Translations under genes and position numbers: made by a program
The notes under the pieces: model-generated
The model's database searches: none
What the model was told of the DNA's origin: nothing
What the model saw: the letters and a program-made list of their open reading frames with translations, nothing else
Assembly: GCF_001611675.1 (NCBI RefSeq)
Contig: NZ_CP014766.1
Span: 1,178,001-1,242,000, forward strand
Source of the DNA: Pontibacter akesuensis
GTDB lineage: Bacteria > Bacteroidota > Bacteroidia > Cytophagales > Hymenobacteraceae
Direction of reading: 5' to 3'
Length of the DNA: 64,000 nucleotides
Part shown: piece by piece, positions 37,401 to 45,014 of the stretch
Numbering within the stretch: position 1 is the first letter of the stretch
Layout of the letters: each line of letters starts with the position of its first letter

Positions 37401-37672
37401 ACAGGCACTTCCTTTGTCTTATAACCGATAAAGGAGAAGATCAGGGTAGCATCGCTATCAACAGCAGGGAGCGTGAAAGTTCCATCCACCCCGGTTGCCG
37501 TTCCCTTAGAGGTTCCTTTCTGCAGCACCGTTACCCCAGGCAGGCCGTCGCCGTTTTCGTCTGTAACGGTTCCGGTTACGGTAAGGCCCTGAGCAAGCGC
37601 ACCTGACATGGCGATAAAGAAAAGGGGCAGGAAGAACAAACACCTCATCTTCTCTAGTAAAGCGTTTCGCAT
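34415..37672 (-). CDS. susC: SusC/RagA-type TonB-dependent outer-membrane transporter
   Basis: A 1085-aa outer-membrane transporter with a signal peptide ending at SGALAQ. It has a carboxypeptidase-regulatory-like domain (TGTVTDENGDGLPGVTVLQK), the SusC plug signature LEEVVVVGYGTVNRRDL and a C-terminal beta-barrel closing at GGVNVTF. I placed the start at 37,672 because MRNALLEKMRCLF aligns with the N-terminus of the other SusC (MKRALLKKARYL); the frame stays open to 37,723. No STN domain is present. It leads a three-gene transcript (susC, susD, DUF5123-type). A LacI-type site lies about 190-240 bp upstream in the region shared with kduI. Confidence 0.95.
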   Translation of the reverse strand: MRNALLEKMRCLFFLPLFFIAMSGALAQGLTVTGTVTDENGDGLPGVTVLQKGTSKGTATGVDGTFTLPAVDSDATLIFSFIGYKTKEVPVEGRQTINTSIQPDQQALEEVVVVGYGTVNRRDLTSSVSSVNSKQLADIPVSTAAEALAGRLAGVQVTTSEGQPGAEIQIRVRGGGSITQDNSPLYIVDGIQMEDALSILSPQEIESIDVLKDAASTAIYGARGANGVVVITTKGGVAMPTEVTYNGFAGVRSIVNKLDVMKPYDYVKYQYEIYNYNTDQETKNTFTQRYGLYEDIDIYQNMPFADWQEEVFGRDASSQTHILGVRGGSEKTSFNFTLNHSDEQGIMLNSGFVRTLASFKFDHRATDKLRLGLSTRYSRQSIEGVGTSATGSQSNNRLRNAVRFRPFVAPGMESTVDEFDPEFANQTNLISPLLLANQELRENNRNDILVNGWFSYDIIKNLTFKTVVGITNTNTDRYDFDGRYTSLARQNADMPVSEIRKGEALSLTNSNTLNYRFDLGSDHEFTALLGHEIWQRQSNGSTIITKYLPVDITAEQAWAGIDKATPPSGLIQDAPATFEQENRLLSFFGRATYNYKGKYLATVNLRRDASSLFSPENRVGYFPSASLAWHIADEDFMAGTDNWLSDLKLRISYGEVGNNRIGQDLWKTQFTNSGNYGYAFSEAVTPGFVAPDLANANLKWETTISRNLGLDFSLFNNRLSGSVDVYQNSTRDLLLMARIPQTSGYSTQLQNIGETENKGLELQLSGVVVDNSAFTWNTNFNMAFNRNKIVSLGIDSEGNQLQSYAEMSGWVNNLQDFWVQVGQPIGQYYGYVTDGFYTVDDFNAAFNEASGTWTYTLKEGIPNSKDIALGNRDPQPGDLRLADLTDDGNSMITPDDRKVLGSSQPKFIGGFGQQFTYKGFDLSVFMNFSYGNKVYNANKIEFTTQYLYRDNNMLTMVNDRWRRFDDNGQLVTDPEQLAALNQNAQFWTPPLGQYFLHSFAIEDGSYLRISNVTLGYTLPQSIVDRTRVFSKFRVYATVNNLLTLTGYSGYDPEANTRRGNPLTPGVDYAAYPRSRFILGGVNVTF

Positions 37673-37882
37673 AGGTTGTTTATTAAGTGTAAGTGTATAG
37701 GTTAGATTCATTTTCATTCTCAAATCGCACGGCGACCAGGTTAATCGGTCCTTTTACCCTGTGCCGCCTTTTGCGCAACTGGTGAGTGCATCCTTACTTT
37801 ACCTGCGGCTGCACCTGCCTCTCCTCGCGGTATCAGAAGCAAAACAAGTTGTATTCTGCCCTGAATCTGTGCTTTGATGATT

Positions 37883-37903
37883 AATCACTTACCGGTAGTG
37901 ATT
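37883..37903. promoter_or_regulatory. Second palindrome near susC operator
   Basis: AATCAC and GTGATT flank the palindrome TACCGGTA with one unpaired T. The element lies 10 bp from the LacI-type site at 37,914 and does not resemble it, so a different regulator may bind here. Confidence 0.45.
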
Positions 37904-37913
37904 TAGATTTGTT

Positions 37914-37929
37914 GCGCAAACGATTGCAT
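37914..37929. promoter_or_regulatory. LacI-type operator upstream of second susC
   Basis: GCGCAAACGATTGCAT has the central CG and GCAA/TTGC arms of the uxaA site, with one mismatch in the inner pair (A/T). It lies 241 bp before the chosen susC start and faces the kduI operator. Confidence 0.65.
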
Positions 37930-38122
37930 TTTAAAAATTTTTCTCTTCATTTACAAAATAAACAGCGGCATTTTTACCTTAATTTGATCAAAACAGCCAT
38001 TGTAACAAGTATAGCCCTATAATTTTTAGCGTAAGTACTTACTCACCCGATGTGGGTTTCCTCAACGCAAATCGAATTAAAACCGTACTTGGCTTATAAT
38101 TATTGAAAATTAATTGTATTTT

Positions 38123-38138
38123 GCGCAAACGTTTACAC
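38123..38138. promoter_or_regulatory. LacI-type operator upstream of kduI
   Basis: GCGCAAACGTTTACAC is close to the general LacI/PurR/CcpA operator (GCAAACGTTTGC) and to the other four sites in the window. It ends 13 bp before the kduI start codon, overlapping the expected transcription start, which indicates repression. Confidence 0.7.
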
Positions 38139-38151
38139 AACTTATAGAACT

Positions 38152-38994
38152 ATGAGCACATCCTATTCTATCAGACACGCCATTCACCCGAACGATAGCA
38201 AGACCTATGACACAGCAAAGCTTCGCGAGGCATTCCTTATAGAAGACCTATTTCAAAAAGACGCTGTTCAGGGTGTTTATACTATGTATGACCGCCTGAT
38301 AGTAGGTGGCGCGCAACCCGCTAATAAGCCCCTGCCCCTGGAGTCGTTCCCGACACTGCGCTCGGAAAACTTCCTGGACAGACGCGAACTCGGCATCATT
38401 AACATCGGGGCAGAAAGTACGGTAACCGTAGATGGCGAAGTGATTACACTGGCTAACAAGGAGGCGCTTTATGTAGGCATGGGAACCAAAGAAGTAATCT
38501 TCCACCCTGCCGCCAACGGTGCCGATACCTTCTTCTATTTTAACTCGGCCCCGGCACACCGCAATTACCCTACAAAGAAGGTAGCGCTTGACCAGGCTGA
38601 GACAGTGGAAATGGGTTCGCTGGAGAACTCGAACCACCGCATTATCCGCAAACTGCTCATCAACTCGGTGGTGGAAACATGCCAGCTGCAGATGGGCCTG
38701 ACCGAGCTGCAGCAGGGAAGCGTCTGGAACACCATGCCCGCCCACACCCACGACAGAAGAATGGAGGCCTATTTATACTTCAACCTGCCGGAAGACCAGG
38801 TGGTGAGCCACTTTATGGGCGAGCCCCAGGAAACGCGCCACCTCTTCGTAAAAAACCGACAGGCCGTTATCTCCCCGCCATGGTCTATCCACAGCGGCGC
38901 GGGCACTTACAACTATGCCTTTATCTGGGGTATGGCCGGCGAGAACCTGGACTACAACGACATGGACAAAGTACAACCGACGGACCTGAAATAA
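38152..38994 (+). CDS. kduI: 5-dehydro-4-deoxy-D-glucuronate isomerase KduI
   Basis: A 280-aa cytoplasmic cupin-fold isomerase that converts 5-keto-4-deoxyuronate, the spontaneous product of unsaturated galacturonate, to 2,5-diketo-3-deoxygluconate. The zinc-binding cluster is visible in MPAHTHDRRMEAYLYF (His, His, Glu) and the later His in PPWSIHSGAGTYNYAF. Length matches the E. coli enzyme (278 aa). It is the first gene of the plus-strand catabolic block, 6 bp before kduD, and sits directly behind a LacI-type operator. It receives material made by the PL1, PL10 and GH105 enzymes encoded on the other strand. Confidence 0.96.
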   Translation: MSTSYSIRHAIHPNDSKTYDTAKLREAFLIEDLFQKDAVQGVYTMYDRLIVGGAQPANKPLPLESFPTLRSENFLDRRELGIINIGAESTVTVDGEVITLANKEALYVGMGTKEVIFHPAANGADTFFYFNSAPAHRNYPTKKVALDQAETVEMGSLENSNHRIIRKLLINSVVETCQLQMGLTELQQGSVWNTMPAHTHDRRMEAYLYFNLPEDQVVSHFMGEPQETRHLFVKNRQAVISPPWSIHSGAGTYNYAFIWGMAGENLDYNDMDKVQPTDLK

Positions 38995-39000
38995 GCGGAT

Positions 39001-39786
39001 ATGAATCTATTTGACTTACAAGGGCAGGTTGCCCTGATTACGGGTGCCACGCACGGCCTGGGCATGGCGATGGCCAAAGCGCTTGGCAAGGCCGGTGCCA
39101 CGCTGGTAATAAACGGCAACACCCCCGCCAAGATGGAGGCTGCCTTGGCCAACTACAGCGCGGAAGGTTACAGTGTGCACGGCTACCTTTTTGATGTGAC
39201 GGATGAGGCCCAGGTGCAGGAGAACGTGGCCCGGATTGAGCAGGAAGTTGGCCCGATAGGAATTCTGGTAAACAATGCCGGCATGATTAAGCGGGTGCCG
39301 GCACTTGAAATGGATGTGGCGGAGTTCCGCAAAGTAGTGGATGTGGACCTGACCGCTCCCTTCATCATGTCGAAGTATGTGGCCAAAAACATGGTAGCGC
39401 GGCGCAGCGGCAAGATCATTAACATCTGCTCAATGATGAGCGAGTTGGGCCGGGACACTGTTTCGGCTTACGCCGCCGCCAAAGGAGGCCTGAAGATGCT
39501 GACCCGTAACCTTGCCACCGAATGGGCCAAGTATAACATACAGGTGAACGGCATCGGACCGGGCTATTTCGCCACCGACCAGACGGCTCCCATCCGTGTG
39601 GACGGTCACCCCTTCAATGACTTTATCATCAACAGAACACCCGCAGGAAGATGGGGCGACCCAGCGGATTTGGAAGGCACTACTATATTCCTGGCCAGCA
39701 AGGCCAGTAATTTCATAAACGGCCAGATTATATATGTGGATGGTGGTATATTAGCCACTATTGGCAAACCTAGCAACGAGAACTAG
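39001..39786 (+). CDS. kduD: 2-dehydro-3-deoxy-D-gluconate 5-dehydrogenase KduD (SDR)
   Basis: A 261-aa short-chain dehydrogenase that reduces 2,5-diketo-3-deoxygluconate to 2-keto-3-deoxygluconate. The Rossmann motif is TGATHGLGMAMA, followed by NNAG, the catalytic Ser in ICSMMSELG and the YAAAKGG active-site Tyr/Lys. It lies 6 bp after kduI, so the two consecutive steps are translated from one message. The SDR family is certain; the KduD assignment relies on the kduI neighbour and good overall resemblance. Confidence 0.94.
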   Translation: MNLFDLQGQVALITGATHGLGMAMAKALGKAGATLVINGNTPAKMEAALANYSAEGYSVHGYLFDVTDEAQVQENVARIEQEVGPIGILVNNAGMIKRVPALEMDVAEFRKVVDVDLTAPFIMSKYVAKNMVARRSGKIINICSMMSELGRDTVSAYAAAKGGLKMLTRNLATEWAKYNIQVNGIGPGYFATDQTAPIRVDGHPFNDFIINRTPAGRWGDPADLEGTTIFLASKASNFINGQIIYVDGGILATIGKPSNEN

Positions 39787-39847
39787 GTTAGCTTATGGAT
39801 GCCGCCGAGCAGAACAGGCACAAAGCACTTACACACAACACACTGGA

Positions 39848-40879
39848 ATGGAAACGAAAGCGAAAGTAACGATACACGATATAGCCGAGAAACTGAATGT
39901 GACGGCTTCTACCGTATCACGCGCTCTCAACAACAGCCCGAGAATCAGCGAAGTAACCAAAAAGGCGGTACTGAAGGCGGCGAAGCAAATGAATTACCAG
40001 CCCAACAACATTGCCGCCGCCCTTCGGAACGGCAAAAGCAATATTATTGGCATTATCGTACCCACGGCCGACAGAGCCTTCTTCGCCTCCGTTATCCGGG
40101 GAATTGAGGAGGTGGCGAACACCTTCAACTACAAAGTGATCATTAGCCAATCGTACGACAACTACGAGAAGGAAGTACAGACGATCGATGCACTTTTCAG
40201 TGCCCGCGTAGACGGCATTATCGCCTCCATCGGAAAGAACACCGAAGACTTTGCCCATTACAAAAACGCGCTGGAAAAAGGTTTTCCGCTGGTGTTGTTT
40301 GACCGCACCACCGATGCCCTGGATGTAAGCCAGGTCATGATAAACGACTACCTGGGCGCCTACAAGGTCGTGGAGCACCTTATTGAGCAGGGTTGCAAGC
40401 GCATTGCGCATTTCACAAGTCCAAAAAAAGTAAGCGTGTTTAAGGAGCGCCTCCGCGGGTACGTGGATGCGCTGAAAGACAACGGACTGCCTTACGACGA
40501 GGAGCTGGTGGTGCTAAGCAACCTGCAACTGGAGGATGGCCGGGCAAGTATGGAACAGCTTCTGCAACTGAAAGAGATGCCGGACGCCGTTTTCTCGGCA
40601 AGTGATTTCGGGGCCATGGGCGCCATGCAGGTGCTAAAAGAGCGTGGCATCAAAATTCCGGAGCAGGTAGCACTGGCTGGGTTCAGTAATGACCCCTTCA
40701 CCTCCTTCACCGATCCGCCGCTGACCACCGTGGACCAGCTAAGCCTGACGATGGGCCGCAGAACGGCAGAACTGTTCTTTCAGCAGCTCAAGGCAGGCGA
40801 TAAAAGGGCCGTACCTCAGAAAACGGTGCTGAAGCCCGAACTGATTATCCGAAAATCCTCCCTTAAAAAGGGGATATAA
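39848..40879 (+). CDS. LacI-family transcriptional regulator
   Basis: A 343-aa regulator with an N-terminal LacI helix-turn-helix (VTIHDIAEKLNVTASTVSRA) and hinge helix, then a periplasmic-binding-protein-like effector domain (IIGIIVPTADRAFFASVIRG to DPPLTTVDQLSLTMGRR). I chose the start at 39,848 because it places the HTH near residue 8, as in the family; the frame is open further upstream into kduD. It lies between kduD and uxaB and is the only DNA-binding regulator in the pectin locus, so it is the best candidate for the five GCGCAAWCGWTTGC palindromes. A sugar acid of the pathway, such as 2-keto-3-deoxygluconate, would be a natural inducer, by analogy only. Confidence 0.94.
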   Translation: METKAKVTIHDIAEKLNVTASTVSRALNNSPRISEVTKKAVLKAAKQMNYQPNNIAAALRNGKSNIIGIIVPTADRAFFASVIRGIEEVANTFNYKVIISQSYDNYEKEVQTIDALFSARVDGIIASIGKNTEDFAHYKNALEKGFPLVLFDRTTDALDVSQVMINDYLGAYKVVEHLIEQGCKRIAHFTSPKKVSVFKERLRGYVDALKDNGLPYDEELVVLSNLQLEDGRASMEQLLQLKEMPDAVFSASDFGAMGAMQVLKERGIKIPEQVALAGFSNDPFTSFTDPPLTTVDQLSLTMGRRTAELFFQQLKAGDKRAVPQKTVLKPELIIRKSSLKKGI

Positions 40880-40984
40880 CAAGTATAGCACAGGCCCCGC
40901 AGCTCACGCCGAAAGCCTGACTTTAGAAGGAACATAAAACGGAACAAGGCATGCAGCCAGGTACAGCTCCGTAAGCCAAACGAA

Positions 40985-42421
40985 ATGATTATGAAGCAAT
41001 TAAACAGACAGACAGCTAACATCACGCGCAACTACCCGGTTAAGGTGCTGCAGTTTGGAGAGGGCAATTTTCTCCGCGGATTTGTAGACTGGATCATCGA
41101 TATCCTGAACGAAAAAACGGACTTTAACGGAAGCGTTAAGATTATACAGCCGATCGAACGGGGCATCGTGCACCTGCTGAACCAGCAGGATGGCCTGTAC
41201 CATGTGCTGCTCAACGGCATACAGGGCGGCAAGGAAACACAGGAAACACGCCTGATTACCAGCGTTTCCGGCGCACTGAACCCTTACGACAATTATAGTG
41301 CATACCTGCAACTGGCCGAGAACCCGGACCTGGAGTTTATCATCTCCAACACAACGGAAGCGGGTATTTGCTTTGAAGAAGCTGACACAAGTATGGATAC
41401 GATTCCATCCAGCTTCCCGGGCAAGCTGACTGCCTTGCTTTACCACCGCTTCAGTCACTTCAGCGGCGCACCAGACAAAGGACTGAACATCATCCCTTGT
41501 GAGCTAATCGAGAAGAACGGGGCAAAACTGAAGGAAACCATACTTCAGTTTGCCGCGCACTGGAACCTGCCGCAAGAATTTACGAACTGGATCAACGAGA
41601 GCAACATCTTCTGCAACACGCTGGTAGACCGCATTGTACCAGGCTTCCCGAAAGACGACATCAAGCAAATCCAGCAGGAGCTTGGCTTTGAGGACAACCT
41701 GGTGGTAAAGGCAGAGCCGTTCCACCTGTGGGTAATCGAGGCGCCGGAGTCTGTAAAGGCAGCCTTCCCAACCGAAAAAGCAGGCTTGCAGGTAAAGTTC
41801 GCAACAGACCTCACCCCTTACCGATCCCGCAAAGTACGCATCCTGAACGGAGCGCATACGGCGCTGGTACCGGTAGCATACCTGCACGGCTTGCGCACGG
41901 TACGCGAGGCGGTGGAAGATGCATATACGGGCCCTTTCATCAGAGAAGCCATTTTTGAGGAAATCATTCCTACGCTTGATCTTTCGAAAGAAGAGCTGGA
42001 GCAGTTTGCAAACGATGTGATCGAGCGCTTCCAGAACCCGTTCATCCACCACGAACTGATCTCAATTGCGCTTAACTCTGTCTCGAAGTATAAAGTGCGC
42101 GTGCTACCGTCAGTGCTAGAGTATCAGCATCGAAAAGGCCAGTTGCCAGAGCGCCTGCTCACCTCGCTGGCTGCCCTTATTTTGTTTTACAGAGGCGAAT
42201 GGCAGGGCGAGAAAATCCCATTGAATGACACAGCGGAAGTGCTGGCATTCTTCGAGCAAGCCTGGAAAGGCAATGACGCCGCAGCTGCTGTGGATGCTAC
42301 GCTCGCCAACACCGATTTCTGGGACAGAGACCTGACGCAGGTGGAAGGCCTGGCAAGTATGGTGAAGGAAAAAATAGGACAACTGCAGCGTACAGAGCAG
42401 GAAAAAGAAAAAATAGCTTAG
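40985..42421 (+). CDS. uxaB: Tagaturonate reductase (altronate oxidoreductase) UxaB
   Basis: A 478-aa cytoplasmic NAD-dependent enzyme of the mannitol dehydrogenase-like family. It reduces tagaturonate to altronate, the step between UxaC and UxaA. The nucleotide-binding motif QFGEGNFLRGF lies near residue 22, and the catalytic region VRILNGAHTALVPVAY near residue 285. Length is close to E. coli UxaB (483 aa). A second Met two codons downstream is an equally possible start. It follows the LacI gene by 105 bp and ends with a strong terminator, which separates it from uxaC. Confidence 0.94.
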   Translation: MIMKQLNRQTANITRNYPVKVLQFGEGNFLRGFVDWIIDILNEKTDFNGSVKIIQPIERGIVHLLNQQDGLYHVLLNGIQGGKETQETRLITSVSGALNPYDNYSAYLQLAENPDLEFIISNTTEAGICFEEADTSMDTIPSSFPGKLTALLYHRFSHFSGAPDKGLNIIPCELIEKNGAKLKETILQFAAHWNLPQEFTNWINESNIFCNTLVDRIVPGFPKDDIKQIQQELGFEDNLVVKAEPFHLWVIEAPESVKAAFPTEKAGLQVKFATDLTPYRSRKVRILNGAHTALVPVAYLHGLRTVREAVEDAYTGPFIREAIFEEIIPTLDLSKEELEQFANDVIERFQNPFIHHELISIALNSVSKYKVRVLPSVLEYQHRKGQLPERLLTSLAALILFYRGEWQGEKIPLNDTAEVLAFFEQAWKGNDAAAAVDATLANTDFWDRDLTQVEGLASMVKEKIGQLQRTEQEKEKIA

Positions 42422-42460
42422 CAGGAGCTATTATAAAGAAGTTGAGTGATGGTTGAATTG

Positions 42461-42501
42461 AATCTTCCCTTTGCCCCTTTTAGGTGGGGCTAGGGAAGAT
42501 T
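42461..42501 (+). terminator. Terminator after uxaB
   Basis: AATCTTCCCT...GCCCC pairs with GGGGC...AGGGAAGATT to give a stem of 15 pairs with one internal bulge, followed by TTTTC. It begins 40 nt after the uxaB stop codon and ends the kduI-kduD-lacI-uxaB run. Confidence 0.8.
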
Positions 42502-42585
42502 TTCACCACAGGCCAAACACCCAAAAGAGAATCGAATTAAGAGCTTACTATTCTGCCATCATCAGGCAAAGGAAAACAAGTATAC

Positions 42586-43989
42586 ATGATGTCCTTTTTA
42601 GACGATAACTTTCTGCTGCAGACGGAAACTGCGCAGCAATTATACCATGCGCATGCCAAGCACATGCCCATCATTGATTACCATTGCCATTTATCACCCA
42701 AGGATATTGCCGAAGACAGGAGATTTAAGAACCTGACCGAAATCTGGCTGGAAGGCGACCATTACAAGTGGCGCGCCATGCGCACCAACGGCATCCCGGA
42801 GAAGTACTGCACCGGCGATGCGGATGATTACGCAAAGTTTGAGAAGTGGGCTCAGACTGTTCCTTACACCGTGCGCAACCCGCTTTACCACTGGACGCAC
42901 ATGGAGCTTAAAAAGCCTTTTGGCATTGAGAAAATCCTGAAGCCCGAGACAGCCCGCGAAATTTACGACGACTGCACCGCCATGCTGCAGACCAACGCGT
43001 TCAGCGTGCGCGGCATCCTCCAGAAAATGAACGTGGAGATTATCTGCACCACAGATGATCCGATCGACAGCCTGGAGTATCACCAGAAAATAAAGGCCGA
43101 CAACTTTGGTGTGCAGGTGCTGCCAACGTTTCGCGCCGACAAGGCCATGGCCATAGAACTGCCGGAGGTGTTTCTGCCCTACTTGCAGAAGCTGGAGGAA
43201 GCGTCTGGTGTTTCCATCGGCACTTTCCAGCAGTTGCTGGACGCGCTGAAGCAGCGCCACGACTTCTTCCACGAGTTAGGCGGGCGCCTCTCCGACCACG
43301 GTCTAGAGACTATTTATGCCGAAGAATACACAGAAGCAGAAGTCAAAGCTATTTTTGAGAAGGCGCTGAATAAACAGCAGCTGTCGCAGGAAGAGGTGCT
43401 GAAGTTTAAATCGGCGATGCTGGTGGAGCTGGCCTTGCTGGATCACGCCAAAGGCTGGACGCAGCAGTTTCACCTCGGAGCCCTGCGCAACAACAACACC
43501 CGCATGATGCGCGAGTTGGGTCCTGACACCGGCTTCGACTCCATCGGCGACTTTGACGTGGCGCGTCCGCTCTCGAGGTTCATGGATAAGCTGGACAACT
43601 CTGATCAGTTAGCCAAGACCATACTTTATAACCTGAATCCGAGTCAGAACGAGCTGTACGCTACCATGATCGGCAACTTCAACGACGGCTCCACGCCGGG
43701 CAAGATTCAGTTCGGCTCTGCCTGGTGGTTCCTGGATCAGAAAGACGGCATGGAGAAGCAAATGAACGCGCTGTCGAACATGGGCCTGCTAAGCCGCTTC
43801 GTGGGCATGCTTACCGACTCCCGCAGCTTCCTCTCTTACCCACGCCATGAGTATTTCAGAAGAATCTTGTGTAATTTGATCGGCAATGATGTCGAGAGCG
43901 GCGAACTGCCAGCCAGCGAAATGGAATGGTATGGCCAGATGGTCGAAAACATCTGCTACAATAACGCAAAGAACTACTTCAACTTTTAA
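42586..43989 (+). CDS. uxaC: Uronate isomerase UxaC
   Basis: A 467-aa cytoplasmic member of the amidohydrolase-like TIM-barrel superfamily that isomerises galacturonate to tagaturonate (and glucuronate to fructuronate). The metal-binding HCH segment DYHCHLSP is near residue 33. Further family stretches are FHLGALRNNNTRMMRELG and GSAWWFLDQKDGMEKQ. Length equals that of the E. coli enzyme within a few residues. The start has a second ATG directly after it; a purine-rich AAAGGAAAA lies 8-17 bp upstream. It opens the uxaC-kdgK-kdgA transcript, with kdgK 5 bp downstream. Confidence 0.96.
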   Translation: MMSFLDDNFLLQTETAQQLYHAHAKHMPIIDYHCHLSPKDIAEDRRFKNLTEIWLEGDHYKWRAMRTNGIPEKYCTGDADDYAKFEKWAQTVPYTVRNPLYHWTHMELKKPFGIEKILKPETAREIYDDCTAMLQTNAFSVRGILQKMNVEIICTTDDPIDSLEYHQKIKADNFGVQVLPTFRADKAMAIELPEVFLPYLQKLEEASGVSIGTFQQLLDALKQRHDFFHELGGRLSDHGLETIYAEEYTEAEVKAIFEKALNKQQLSQEEVLKFKSAMLVELALLDHAKGWTQQFHLGALRNNNTRMMRELGPDTGFDSIGDFDVARPLSRFMDKLDNSDQLAKTILYNLNPSQNELYATMIGNFNDGSTPGKIQFGSAWWFLDQKDGMEKQMNALSNMGLLSRFVGMLTDSRSFLSYPRHEYFRRILCNLIGNDVESGELPASEMEWYGQMVENICYNNAKNYFNF

Positions 43990-43994
43990 AACCT

Positions 43995-45014
43995 ATGGGG
44001 AAAGTACTCTCGTTTGGGGAACTGCTGCTACGGATTTGTCCGGATGAAGGCGGACAGTGGCTACAGGAAAACAACCTGCCGTTTTACGTGGGCGGGGCAG
44101 AGGCAAACGTGGCCACCGCATTAGCGCTTTGGAATGTGCCGTCTGCTTACATCACTGCGCTGCCTGACAACTTCATTTCAGAGCAGCTGGTGGGTTATCT
44201 GAAGGGCCGAAAGGTGGAGACGGATGCCATCGTTTACCAAGGTGACCGCGTGGGCTTATACTACCTGCCAAAGGGCAAGGACCTCAAGAACACCGGGGTT
44301 ATCTACGACAGAGCCGGCTCGGCTTACGCAGACCTGAAACCCGGTACGATAGACTGGAATAAGGCTTTTGAAGGCGTGAGCTGGTTTCACTTCAGCGCCA
44401 TCTGCCCTGCCATTAACCAGAACGTGGCGGATGTATGCGAAGAGGCGCTGAAAGCTGCCAAAGAGAGGAATATCTTTATCTCGCTCGATCTCAACTACAG
44501 GGCAAAGCTCTGGAAGTATGGCAAAGACCCGGTGGAGGTAATGCCTGCACTGGCCAACTATTGCGACCTGATCATGGGCAATATCTGGGCGGCTAATAAG
44601 ATGCTTGGCATCAAACTGAATGAGGAGCTGATTGCTGACGGGGAAAAGGAAAGCCTGCTGCAGCACGCGCAACTTACATCAGAGGAGATCACGAAGAAAT
44701 TCCCGAACTGCAGCATCGTAGCCAACACTTTCCGCTTTGATCATAAGGAAGGCATCCGCTACTACACCACGCTTTACAAAGACAGCGAACTAACTGTTTC
44801 GCAGGAATATGTGGCGGAGAAGATACTGGACAAAGTAGGCAGCGGCGACTGCTTTATGGCAGGGCTGATCTACGGCTTCCATAACAAACTCTCGCCTTCC
44901 GACACACTGGCCTTTGCCACGGCTGCCGCCTTCAAGAAACTATTCATACCCAGCGATGCTACCTCTACCACGGTAGCCGAGGTACAAGAAACCATAAGCA
45001 ACTATGCCAACTAA
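43995..45014 (+). CDS. kdgK: 2-keto-3-deoxygluconate kinase KdgK (PfkB family)
   Basis: A 339-aa cytoplasmic sugar kinase that phosphorylates 2-keto-3-deoxygluconate, where the KduID and UxaCBA branches meet. PfkB features are GGAEANVATALALW near residue 33, SLDLNYRAKLW in the middle and the ATP/catalytic motif VGSGDCFMAGLIYGF with the catalytic Asp. It is 5 bp behind uxaC and overlaps kdgA by 11 nt, so translation of the three is probably coupled. The KDG specificity rests on context; the fold is certain. Confidence 0.93.
   Translation: MGKVLSFGELLLRICPDEGGQWLQENNLPFYVGGAEANVATALALWNVPSAYITALPDNFISEQLVGYLKGRKVETDAIVYQGDRVGLYYLPKGKDLKNTGVIYDRAGSAYADLKPGTIDWNKAFEGVSWFHFSAICPAINQNVADVCEEALKAAKERNIFISLDLNYRAKLWKYGKDPVEVMPALANYCDLIMGNIWAANKMLGIKLNEELIADGEKESLLQHAQLTSEEITKKFPNCSIVANTFRFDHKEGIRYYTTLYKDSELTVSQEYVAEKILDKVGSGDCFMAGLIYGFHNKLSPSDTLAFATAAAFKKLFIPSDATSTTVAEVQETISNYAN

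Larger units (their letters stand above)
37724..38151. promoter_or_regulatory. Divergent control region between susC and kduI
   Basis: This roughly 430-bp gene-free stretch separates the minus-strand transport block from the plus-strand catabolic block. It contains two LacI-type sites (37,914-37,929 and 38,123-38,138), centres 209 bp apart, and an unrelated palindrome at 37,883-37,903. A TATTTTG sequence (38,117-38,123) abutting the kduI-side operator resembles the Bacteroidota -7 element. Its AT content is high from about 37,870 onward. Confidence 0.7.

Noticed and set aside
40880..40984. Terminator between the LacI gene and uxaB
   Set aside because: No stem of useful length is seen in the 105-bp gap, so read-through from lacI to uxaB remains possible.
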